Of a stretch of DNA of 64,000 bases, positions 34,298-45,189 are shown piece after piece. The stretch lies in contig QANU01044385.1 in NCBI GenBank assembly GCA_003254905.1, forward strand, positions 392,644-456,643, written 5' to 3'. This DNA is from Nissolia schottii (lineage: Eukaryota; Streptophyta; Magnoliopsida; Fabales; Fabaceae). The translations under genes were made by a program, and so were the position numbers. The first letter of the stretch is position 1. The number at the start of each line of letters is the position of its first letter. Under the pieces are notes generated by a model. The model did no database searches. It saw only the letters and a list, made by a program, of their open reading frames with translations, and was not told the origin of the DNA.

Positions 34298-37200
34298 TCA
34301 ATAGCCAACAGTTGATTTGATTGCATCCAATATCTGCATCAATTAAGTGGGCAAAAAATCGTATCAGTATATTTAGTTTTCACTTAGAGGGTAGGCCTTG
34401 CGCAACGATAAGGTTGTTGCTGCTCCAAATCTTAAAAACAACTCTCCGATTGCAAAGATAAAGCTACATACATCTACTCTTCCTAGACCCGTGTAGGTGG
34501 GAACCTCGTGCATTGGCCCACTCTTATATATAGAGAGAGAGGAATGCTAACCTCTTCCCACTCATTTGTGAAGGAGTATGTTAGCACTCATCACCAAGCC
34601 ATCCGGATGCAAATGCCACAACACTCGTTTGTTAAATTAAATTAATTCTTTTGAAGGACATTCTTGTAACTTAAACATTTAATTTTAAAGATAAATCTTA
34701 ATTAAAATTTTAATTTCTCTCTCCTCATAACTCTCCACTAACCTTCATTTCTATTTCTCTCTCCTCTCACCTGAAGCCTTCAAATTTTTTTTTTAAATCT
34801 TGGCTCTTAAAAAATATTCAGAAACTACCATAGATGAAAGCTTGTGTTTCCTACTGCTCATTTTTACTATTTTGTTGTCTCTATACCATTGATTTGAACC
34901 GTGTTATTGAACGATCTCCACGCTTTTATATATATATTGAATCAGTTGTCTTAGTGGTGCTATGTCTTTCAATTTCATTGCTCAAATAGTCAACACGACA
35001 TGGCCACTTGTGTTCAATGAAAGAAAATTAAGGTAAGCAGCCAAGTTACCTTATTCTTGGTTGGCATGTAGAAGGGCTCAAAAACCAAAGGGAAAGGAGT
35101 GTCTAGACCGCAAATTCTTGCTACAGGGGCTTCTAACTGTACCGCAAACAACGAAAGAGAGGGTTGAGAGTTGATTCATGCAAAGGTGGAGGAAATAGCA
35201 ATAATAAATCCATCTCCAAGCCTGTTGGATAATGGAAACCATGGCCATGTTATGAAAGGTTGGAAGCATACCCTTGAAAAGCATCGTTCGACAATAGAAG
35301 CCGAGATTTCAGCACCGAAACCTCCAGTAATTGGAGCTTCATGACTAATCTACAGAGTCCATTCAAAGCATCAAGTAAAATTTAATACCAAACAAGGATA
35401 CATGTTTTGTTCTACAAATTATTTACTCACTAGCAGCCTTCCTGTCTTGTTAACCGAGGCCTCCACTGTTTCCTTATCCCAAGGTATTAGTGTCTTCAGA
35501 TCTATCAATTCACAAGAGATTCCCTCCTGCAGGATCACATAATAAGTTTAGAATTTCAACAAAAATTTATCTTTTAATCATAGACAAAAAATTGTAATAT
35601 TTAAACTTTCTTCCACTGAAATATTATGACTATGTTCTGAAGTAAATACATAAATTACGAACTGACAGCAAGTGGTGTAAAAGAATATAAACATATCAAG
35701 TAATTGAAATCCCATTGGAAATTAAGAGAGGAGAATAGGCAAATGGGACAGTCTAACGAGTTTTATTTAGATTCCCCATATCTCTGCTACTAATGAAGGG
35801 GCTGGGAGATTTTAACTGTCGGTCACAATAACTTTGGTCCATTTTATACCTACCTCTTCCCAACAATAACTGTCCATGTTTCAGTTATATAAACTACTCT
35901 ACTATGTAAACTGTTTATTTCTCTGCACCCCATTTTCTAGTATGCAATTATAGTAATCAATTAGGTCAATTACAATTAGAATTATAATACAATAAAATAC
36001 GGACCACATTTCCTTGTTTCATGTTTAGTATATGGCACAGACAACTATATTCTGGATTTATATGATGAAGTGATGATTCTTATATTTGTTAAGAATCAAA
36101 AAAATAGCCTAAGATGGTGATTCCCAACAAAGTCACAGTACCCGAATCACAATTCCTCCGGAAGAGGATAGATTGGTGATTCCACACAAGCTGGAACACA
36201 ATTAAATTATTTATTTTCCTGCCTGTACTCATTGCATATGTGAAAATTAAATACTCCCAACCCAAATTGACATACTACTAAGCCGTATTAGACAACAGTT
36301 CCAGCTTGACATATGTTCATTGACATATCATAAAATAAAGCACTCACCATTTGATGCCTATTTTCCCTTAGATTTTCATGATTAAGTATTCCTAAATGAC
36401 GACTATTATATATATTTATTTGTACTAAAGAAATAATGCATAGAACTAACATCATAAATTATTATACATACATAAATATGTGATTTATTATTTTCTTGTT
36501 TTTGCTATTTGATCACAATTCCCAAAACTAGTATGTGCCCATTTTCCTACATCAAAATGGGAACAGAACATCAGAACCAGTTTTTTCCCTTTCATATCTA
36601 ATGCAATCGGGCATACAATGAACAAATTCCAACCCCAATCCACTCCTTTCTGGAAAAATTGATTCCACGTACAACAAAGCGTAAATTCTTTAGTGATAAC
36701 TTGCCCTCCATACATGAAAATAAAAGGAAATATTTTATAATGCAGAATGCATGTAGATTTTGGTAGCAACGCAAGAGTCGCTTACTTTTTCAGCATCAAG
36801 ACAAGCTTGTTCCATTATAGATAACTGAGCCCCCCATCCAACAAGTGTAATATCACATCCTTGTCGAATCACCTGAGTACACATTTTTATATTTATAAGA
36901 CTAAATGTTGAACAGAACTATGTATTCAATAATAATGTTAAGCAGAACTTCTTTTCATTGTTGCATTTAGTGTGACAGGAGGTGTACCTCAGCCTCAGAT
37001 AAAGGCAACATATAATCATCCTCCGGAACTTCTTCAACAGCCAAACGATAAAGCCACTGAAACCAAGACTCACATGATTTAAATTTCATACGTCTATCAT
37101 AAATCTGTGGACGCATTTCATTAAGATTATTCTGGTAGAATCCAACCTTCGGTTCAAAAAATACAACAGGATTTGGATCTCGTATGCAAGATAGCAATAA

Positions 37201-40200
37201 CCCTTTTGCTTGCCGGGGACTTCGAGGGATGACCACCTTTACAAGAAACACACTTGAGGCATTTGGAAAAATGTATCAACCATGTAAAAATAGACATTAC
37301 GCAAAAGAAATTTAATTCAACAAGAAATCTACAATTTGCAATAATTCTCAAGCAATGCCAACAAGGTCATTAATCACATAAAGAATATAGAATTAGCTCC
37401 AATCTATGTATACAGTTGGAAGGAAACAGCATGGATGCTTCCAAGCCAGTGGTCACAGATTTGACAGCTTTCATATTAATAAGCAGCAACCCCATGGAAA
37501 CTTGTATTCAAGTATACATGACATCAACATTTGTGACTGGCAAATGATTTCTAACTATCTTAGATTTAGATTATACATCATGGGGTTAGGCTACTGCAAC
37601 AAGCAATCAGTTTTAAGCTCTAGGCCTTCCAACACCAAGCATATCATTGAATAAGTTATTGGTGCTTCAGCAATTCAAAACTTGAGGGCTAGGCTTCTCA
37701 TCATGGGAAGTAAGATGCAGGGTGCTTTCTATAAGTTGCATTATTTTTGTGTTACTTTGAAAATACACACTATACATCTAAAGTAAGGCATGTACATCAA
37801 TATGTTTTTCAGTTTATCCAGAAATAGATTGATATTTTCTTGGTTGTCTTATGCCTAAGGACCTGCAAGCTTGAAGCCTTTGTTAATTTCTCCTTGTTCT
37901 CTGTTACATACCTTGACACCGTAATTAATTAAATTAGGATTTGAATTATAGTATTAATTATTTAGATTAGGATTTGAATTATTTAGATCAACATTTGAAT
38001 TATTGTAATCTAGTAGTTAGGATTTGAGAAGATAAGGTAGTTAGTAGGAGATAAGATTTTACCCAACCCATGATTCTCTCTCACAAGTGGCTATAAGTGA
38101 GACCTTTAGGGGAAGGGTTTAGGTATTCAGGAATTTAGGCTAGAACTAGGAGGACCAAGGGATCCTAAACTCCCAGAACTATTGTTTCTTACTTTCAGTT
38201 ATTCAATTCAGCTTTTAATCATTTATGCACTGTGTGTTCGGTTATTCCCCTCTGGAATTGCTGACTTTAATTTAATTTCCATAAGCATTAATTAATCGAT
38301 CAGCAGATACCAGTTCTTACAACTGGTATCAGAGCATCGATCTTGGGAGAACGGTGTATGGTTTCCACCCGCGCAGGCATGGAGGCTAGGATGGATGATT
38401 TGGAGAAGCAGGTGGAAGAGATAAGGGAAGCTCAAGCGCATCACATGACCCTTTTGCAGCAGCTGCTAGACAGGATGCCGCCACTGCAACATAGCGGCAA
38501 TCAGGGGAATGGGGACAGAGGTTCAAGCGAAGGGGAAGGAGAAGGGAGGGACGAGAGAGCGGAGCCGGAACCCCGGCGTTTTGAAGCCACGCAGAAATTG
38601 GAAGTTCCGATTTTTGCGGGGGAGGGAGCATCAGAATGGCTGGTTAAGATGGATAGATACTTCAGAGTGACACAAGCAGCCCCCCAAGATCGAATGGATA
38701 TCGTTGCCCTAGCATTGGAAGGTGAAGCCCTCACCTGGATGGAATGGTGGGAGGAACACACCCCTTCACTCAGTTGGGAACAGTTTCGAGCAAACTTGCT
38801 CAAACGGTTCCAACCTGGAGCCGCCCTCAACCCTTTGGCGCCCCTACTGGAGGTGAGACAAGTGGAAGGTGTAGCGAGGTATAGGAGAGAATTTGAGGCC
38901 GCAGCTAGGTCTCACAAGAGCTTGGGAACAGAGGCATTACTCTGCATCTTTGCCAACGGACTGAAAAGAGAAATTCAGGCAGAGATTGAGGTTGCAAGGT
39001 TCGACAATTTGCCGGCCTTGATGGACAAGGCTATGGCCATAGAATGGCGGAATCAGGCATGGAAGGAGTCAAGTCTAAATTCCGGAAGCCGGAGTTGGGA
39101 TCCAGGAACCAGACACGGCGGCACTAGCGGAGGACCCTCCGCGGGGTCATTTGTTTCCAAACCTGCAGGATCCACCCGGCCGCCCGATAACGGGGGGGAA
39201 CACGCGCAGAATCCGGGCACCAGACCAGCCAGAGGTCCACCGAGTCTACGGTAGGGAACAGACTTGTTCCCATTTTGGGAGGAAGTGCGGCGCCCTCAGG
39301 GAACCCCAGGCCTGTGAATACACGCCGGCTGTCTAATGAGGAGTGGACAGAAAGGCAAAGAAAAGGTCTCTGTTTTCGTTGTGGAGAAAAATGGGGGCAA
39401 GATCACCGTTGCTCCATGAAGCACTACCAGATCCTGCTCTTAGAGGATGAAGGGGGGGAAGAAACGGAGGAAGAAGACACAATCCAGCAAGAAGAACCTC
39501 CCTGACTTCGAAAATTCTTGGGAGCTAGCGACAGAGATCCAAGCAGCCTTTCCATCTTTCCACCTTGAGGACAAGGTGAATTTTGAAGGGGAGGGTATTG
39601 TTACATACCTTGACACCGTAATTAATTAAATTAGGATTTGAATTATAGTATTAATTATTTAGATTAGGATTTGAATTATTTAGATCAACATTTGAATTAT
39701 TGTAATCTAGTAGTTAGGATTGAGAAGATAAGGTAGTTAGTAGGAGATAAGATTTTACCCAACCCATGATTCTCTCTCACAAGTGGCTATAAGTGAGACC
39801 TTTAGGGGAAGGGTTTAGGTATTCAGGAATTTAGGCTAGAACTAGGAGGACCAAGGGATCCTAAACTCCCAGAACTATTGTTTCTTACTTTCAGTTATTC
39901 AATTCAGCTTTTAATCATTTATGCACTGTGTGTTCGGTTATTCCCCTCTGGAATTGCTGACCTTAATTTAATTTCCATAAGCATTAATTAATCGATCAGC
40001 AGATACCAGTTCTTACATTCTCTAACTTGTAATCCATTTTATCTATTACCCCCAATCAAACCTGTTTTCACTTTTCATTGACAAATAAAAAGAAAGGAGA
40101 CAGGAAAGAAAAGACGAAAATAAGGGGGAAAAGAGGGGGAGACTAAAAAGGAGGAGAAATAGAGAAGAACAATAACGTTTAACTAGCAAAACGAAGTACA

Positions 40201-42624
40201 TATGAAAGCACCGTACTTTGATACCAGGAACATGGCAAAAGAAAGCCTCAGGGGATTGAGAGTGGTAATGGCCACCATGGCCCACAGCTCCATAAGGGGC
40301 TCTAATTGTTAATCCTATAGGAGTCAGTAAAACATTTTAATGGAACAGGTGAAAATAGAGATAAGCCAGAAATTCCAACATTAAGGCAGTAAAAGAAATT
40401 TACCACCACAATTAAATTGGTTTCCACTCCTGTATCTGAATTTAGCAGCTTCATTTACAATCTGGAAACCAAAGTTGGTTAATTAGTAACCAAAAGTGGC
40501 TTTGACTAAAATTAGCCATGAGAAGGGAGCATGCCTGATCAAAGGCAGGAAAAATGTAATCTGCGAACTGAATTTCTGCTATCGCCCGATTGCCCTGCCA
40601 TGTAAAATATAAAAAAAGATTAAACTTTTGTTTTATTATTATTATTATTACTATTACTATTATTATTATTATTATTATATATAAACAAATTATACCAGAC
40701 TGTAGTAAGATCTGATGGTAAAACTAGGAAGTAAATTATTTTAAGCTCATAGACTCACCATTGCTGCTAGACCAATGCCAAAGCCAACGATACCCTGTCA
40801 GTAGTGTTTCAGTACAAAATTTTTAAATCAGTGCTCAAGATTACTTATGCAAAAATAGAAAGATACTTAGCACTTATCAAGAAAAAGAAGAAATTCAGTG
40901 AACTGCATTATAAAATTCATAGGCTCAGTCAAACAATGATTTAAAAAATTCTCTTTTTATCTTCTTTTCCCTTCTGTTAAACATATCTTATGTACAACTT
41001 CGTAATGATTCACACTCCTCAGTTATAAATATTTACTGAGGAGAATGGGAAGAGAGAAAAGGAAAGGGTAAGCGCAGACGCAACAGAAAATAAACAAATA
41101 CCTGTTCACAGAGAGGAGTATTGAAAACCCTATTTTTACCAAATTTGTCTGCTAAGCCTGTTGTGCATCGAAAGACCCCACCAAAGCCTACGTCTTCTCC
41201 AAAAACATAAGCACTGAGATCATGTGTAAGAGAAGATAAGGGTGTACACAAGATATTTAGGTTAATAAATATAAACTCAATGTAATTTCAGCGTTTCAAT
41301 AAGTGAAAGTTGAAGATGTGTAAACAACATACAATAGTGCAACAAATGGAATTTTAAAGTTGTACATGTAATACAAACACTTAATATAATTTTCAGTTCA
41401 ACAACTGAATTGTGTTAAACCTAAAAGAAACAGACTCATACAACCATCAAACAGGTTAAATCTTCATTAAGATATGAATAATTGAATAGAATTCGTCCAT
41501 TCAGGTGTTCAAATGCAAAGCTTCATGGAGCAAGCTTAGTAAAAAGTTTCACTTAGATTACATGTGCGATTGTGTTAGAGCGAGCTGAAGAGCACACAAT
41601 ATCCGCAGATCAACTGTTCAAAAGTCAGTTCAGTAATAGATCAGTAGTGGTTCAGCTATATAGCTAGAGTTAGTTACCAAAATCTGAAGGCAATGCCTAT
41701 GTATATATAACTGAAGAAAAGCTTCAGTAACATTCAATTCAGAAATACTCGTCAATCACAGTTTTCTCTCCAAGATTGTCCGAGAAACTCATCTTTGTTT
41801 TCTCCGTTTCTATCACATAGGTGATGCTGACAAATTTTTAGATAGAAAGTTAATTTTATGTAGAGTTAAGCAGAATCAAACACACACTACGACAATTGAC
41901 AATTTAATTCTCAAAATGATGTTACATGCAAGGGAATTGAGACGTGGGACTTCCTAGTAGTATCTGTTATCTTCACTATTCAGTCATATACAGGACCTAG
42001 ATAACAACTTACCCAACAGGAACCCCTACTAAAAGTCAAGATCACTTCCTGAAAAACCAAAAAAAAAAAAAGGCTAGAAATAGAATATTTCCTGAAATTA
42101 TGTAAGTAATTACAACCCAATGATTTTTACTTCCTTTCCCCTCCATTTCCCAACCCAACTTTGTTTATATAATTCCATGGTTGAACCCTTCCCTCACCTT
42201 TTGAGACTACGAAAAAATGCAGATACTTAAAAGACCATTTCATCTCCTGATTAGACTTATTAGCTACACACAGTGACTACGAAAAAATCCAACAAACAAA
42301 GAAAAACCAAATCTTAGGATATCAACTCAAAACAGTTTGAAACAATGATAACTTTAAAAATAAAATAAAATAAAAATAAATAAACTGCATGGAAGGTTAT
42401 TTGATTTATAATGTCACGGTTTGTGGTTAAGTTTGCCACCGCATCGCAATACCATGATTGCAATGGCGGAAAATTGCAGAAAAATGTGTCTGATGTGGCC
42501 GCAATTGCTGTTTTGAGGTTTTGAGGCAACTGCGTAGAACAATGCAATAGCTATTGCGGCAGCAATTGCGGTTGCGGACTGCAATTTAGAACCATCCTCA
42601 AGTTTTCTTTCCTCTCCTTTTATA

Positions 42625-42706
<82 letters not shown>

Positions 42707-43068
42707 CTCGGATAATACACAATATATGGTGCTAAGAACGCTCGTTAAGAAATTAAAAAACTAAAATATTTCATTGAAAGGATAGAATTTCTAACATCTC
42801 AATACACTGAATGCGACTGAAAACTTCAAAACTTCCTATTATTGATTCTTTTACAAGTGTTCTAAATTAGTATAATGAAAACGATACCCTACCGTGGATC
42901 AGTGTCCAAGGCAATGTGGAGAGCTTGGTTAACCGCAGAATAAAGGTTCAGCGATTTCAAACCTTGCTCAGCATCACCCTTTTCAATCCACGAGGATGAG
43001 CTAGAAAACCCTCTCCTCGAAACCGAAGAGGCCAATCTTCCAAATCTCCTCACAGTGTTTGCTGACAT
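34298..43068 (-). CDS. BCKDHB: Branched-chain 2-oxoacid dehydrogenase E1 subunit beta, mitochondrial
   Basis: Exons (minus, in order): 43068-42893, 41213-41102, 40794-40759, 40594-40535, 40461-40404, 40314-40217, 37236-37147, 37056-36988, 36872-36786, 35526-35431, 35349-35272, 35136-35050, 34333-34298 (1083 nt, 360 aa). E1-beta pairs with E1-alpha in the thiamine-diphosphate decarboxylase of the BCKDH complex, which breaks down 2-oxoacids from Leu, Ile and Val. The first 25-30 residues are Ser/Arg-rich with no acidic residue before E29, a mitochondrial presequence. The transketolase pyrimidine domain follows ([41 protein letters not shown]), then the C-terminal transketolase domain ([34 protein letters not shown]). 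Intron 4 uses a GC donor (CAG|GCATGC). Intron 6 (about 3 kb) contains an LTR element. An in-frame upstream ATG at 43248 would add 60 residues; the shorter start matches known homologues better. Confidence 0.95.
37902..40017 (+). mobile_element. Young gag-only LTR element (TR-GAG type), Ty3/gypsy-like
   Basis: The 5' LTR is 37902-38321 and the 3' LTR 39599-40017 (about 420 bp each, TGTTACAT...TTCTTACA), differing at only about two positions. The target duplication TTCTC is perfect (37897-37901 and 40018-40022). A primer site TGGTATCAGAGC lies just inside the 5' LTR and a purine tract just before the 3' LTR. The interior (about 38343-39505) encodes a gag with a coiled N-terminus, the retrotransposon gag domain, and a CCHC knuckle (CFRCGEKWG). 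No protease, reverse transcriptase or integrase is present. Ends look whole; the gag region appears to have about two breaks. It lies in intron 6 of the BCKDH gene, antisense to it, and is very recent by LTR identity. Confidence 0.92.
40631..40680. repeat. (ATT)n microsatellite in BCKDH intron 3
   Basis: About 16 ATT/ACT units lie between exons 3 and 4 of the BCKDH gene. Likely polymorphic; no function inferred. Confidence 0.9.
42405..42597. mobile_element. GC-motif MITE-like insert in BCKDH intron 1
   Basis: Repeated GCAATTGCGG / GCCGCAATTGC-type motifs occur in both orientations, ending GGACTGCAATTTAGAACC. Related to 26605-26745. Non-coding; ends are approximate. Confidence 0.45.
42632..42707. 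repeat. (TA)n microsatellite in BCKDH intron 1
   Basis: A 76-bp run of TA dinucleotides is interrupted by short CA units. It can form a perfect cruciform in principle, and is next to the MITE-like insert. Confidence 0.95.
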
Positions 43069-43640
43069 CTCAATTGATCGCGATTGTGATGCGAGAAACT
43101 TGCTGCCACGCAAGAAATTGGACTCGGGAACTTCAATTCGATGGAGCAAGCTCTTCTCCCCCAAATTGTGGCTTCTGTGGAGTGCCGTGCATGTATGAAG
43201 AGAGGAGAAAGGACAAACTGCAGTTGCTGAGGACTTGTTTGGTTCCAAATTTGGTGAGAGTCAATTAAAAGCAGATAAGATCTGCACCGTGCGTTTGAGT
43301 CACAGTCCCTATCCAAACACCGACTCATTTTTAACTTTATTTATTTTTTCTAAACATTCTAACTTTAAATCAATCTCTCCTACTAACATGGGTGTGTTCG
43401 AAAGTTAAGTTTGAAAGAAAATCAAAAGATTTTGGGCAGCTCTTTGGTCATAAGTTCTATTATTTCAATTTTAATCATGTTAATTTGCTACATAAAATGT
43501 CTTCACACGAAATTTTTACAAATATATGCAGTCAAATTAAACATATGTCTATAATATGCACATGATAAATTTTTTACAAACGTATGGTCAACGGTACTAA
43601 AATTGCCACAAGAAATAACGATTTCAGTACCATTTAAAAA
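43069..43640. other. 5' flank of BCKDH gene
   Basis: Contains the leader and likely promoter of the minus-strand BCKDH gene, including an in-frame open stretch up to 43248. From 43330 it is AT-rich with no feature. No clear TATA box was identified. Confidence 0.4.
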
Positions 43641-43959
43641 AAAAAGTGTCAAGGGGTTGAAATCGATAAAGTGGCGGTGATTTCAGCGCTAACAGGACTA
43701 AAAAGTGCATGTTGAAATCGCTTAAGAGGGTAGCGATTTTAGACCCCTCAATCAAAATTTTGACTAAACAAAAATGCACCAAGAAGAAGAAATGTTCACC
43801 TTATAAAATGGGAGGGGGGTTTCTTCCTCTTCACCATTTTCTCATTCTTCTTCTTCCTCTTCACCATTATCTCATTCTTCTCTTTTTCATCCTCTCACTT
43901 CTCTTATATTTATTCTTCTTTTGTTGATCATCTCATTTCTCTTAGGGTGTTTGTGTTTT

Positions 43960-44535
43960 TGTTTTGATACAAAAAAATGCATAAGGGAGGTGTTGTTGCG
44001 TTTATTTTTTTATAATGGTTCAATGCAAAAGAATAATGTTGAGGGTGTTGAGTTTATTAGTGAAAACGATTCCGAGTTTATTGTAATTTGATCTTCTATG
44101 TCATTCACAGACCTGTGTGGTGTAATATCTTCTCATCTTCAAAAGAGTGTGACAAGAATAAGATATAAAGCTCCAGTGTCTTTTATGAATAGGTTGGTAA
44201 AATTTTGATCTGTGACAATATCAAATGACGCTCAAATGTAGTAGATGTTTTATTTATACGAAAATTATAAGACACATATGAGTGACATTGATATGTTTGT
44301 GAACTTCGAGGAGGTATTTGCGAACGTTGATTTAGGTGTTGGTCCAATTTCAAACGAAGTGCATTAGCAAGACGTTAAGGCAACATTAGCAGGCCGGCTG
44401 AAATCTACTCGTTTCCGAAACGAAATGGATTCTACAGAGAGATGGCGACCAAGACATTGTAAACTTTGTCGTGGAATAGGTCACAACTGCAGTCATTGTC
44501 CACACATTAGTGCGGGGCCAAGTCACCAAACGTAG
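43960..44535 (+). pseudogene. Decayed MULE transposase with middle deleted
   Basis: The first part encodes text such as SSHLQKSVTRIRYKAPVSF and, after interruptions, MFYLYENYKTH and IDMFVNFEEV. This resembles the N-terminal domain of plant MuDR-type transposases. The end encodes GRLKSTRFRNEMD followed by CKLCRGIGHNCSHC, a CX2CX4HX4C knuckle at the expected C-terminus of these proteins. The central DDE and SWIM portion is absent, and several stops and shifts are present. About 570 bp remain of what is normally over 2 kb. The upstream 43640-43740 has repeated GAAATCGC / GCGATTTTAG motifs. A plain DNA-transposon remnant. Confidence 0.5.
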
Positions 44536-44687
44536 AACACTAATATTGTCACATGATAAATATTTTTCTGTGTAAAAATTTGATGTGAAACGTGTTATTA
44601 TGAAGATTGATTTGTTTAACACACATGTGAAACGTGTAATTATGCCTAATACCCATATGAACATTGATTTTTCTTACAGCCGTGTTT

Positions 44688-45024
44688 AAGGCTTAGGTTT
44701 AGGTTTAAAGTTAGGGTTAGGATTTAATTTTAAGGTTAAGTTTATATTTTAGGGTTTAGGGTTAGTAATTAGGGTTATGGTTATGGTTAAGATTTAGGGT
44801 TAGGGTTAGGATTTGTGGTTATGATTAGGGTTTAAGGCTAGGTTTAAGGTTTAATTTTAAGATTAAGATTAGGGTTATGGTTAAGGTGTAGGGTTTAAGG
44901 TTTAATTTAGGGTTTAGAGTTAAGGTTAAGGTTAGAGTTAGGTTTATGGGTAAGGTTAGGGTTAAGGGTTAATGTTATGGTTTAGGGTTATAATTAGGAT
45001 TTAGGGTTAGAGTTTAAGGTTAAG

Positions 45025-45027
<3 letters not shown>
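44688..45027 (+). repeat. Degenerate telomere-like (TTTAGGG-type) tract
   Basis: About 340 bp are built from TTAGGG, TTTAGGG, TTAAGG, TTATGG and close variants, all on the same strand, without other sequence between. The plant telomere repeat is TTTAGGG. It lies far from any sign of a chromosome end, so it is an interstitial telomere-like block, well decayed. Confidence 0.75.
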
Positions 45028-45065
<38 letters not shown>

Positions 45066-45165
45066 ACAACATAAGAAGAAGATGATGAGGAGGAGGAGGT
45101 TCTATTCATATTAATAATAATAATAATTATTGTTATTATAATTATCATAATAACAATAATAATAT
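45026..45165. repeat. (ATT)n microsatellite and AT-rich tail
   Basis: About 13 ATT units (45026-45064) are followed by a purine-rich piece and a second ATA/ATT-rich block to 45165. It directly abuts the telomere-like tract. Confidence 0.85.
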
Positions 45166-45189
45166 TAGAGCTAATGAATTCAAACAAGT

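Noticed and set aside
45026-45064. ATT runs as possible matrix-attachment or origin elements
   Set aside because: Simple (ATT)n microsatellites recur several times in the window and nothing else supports a special role.
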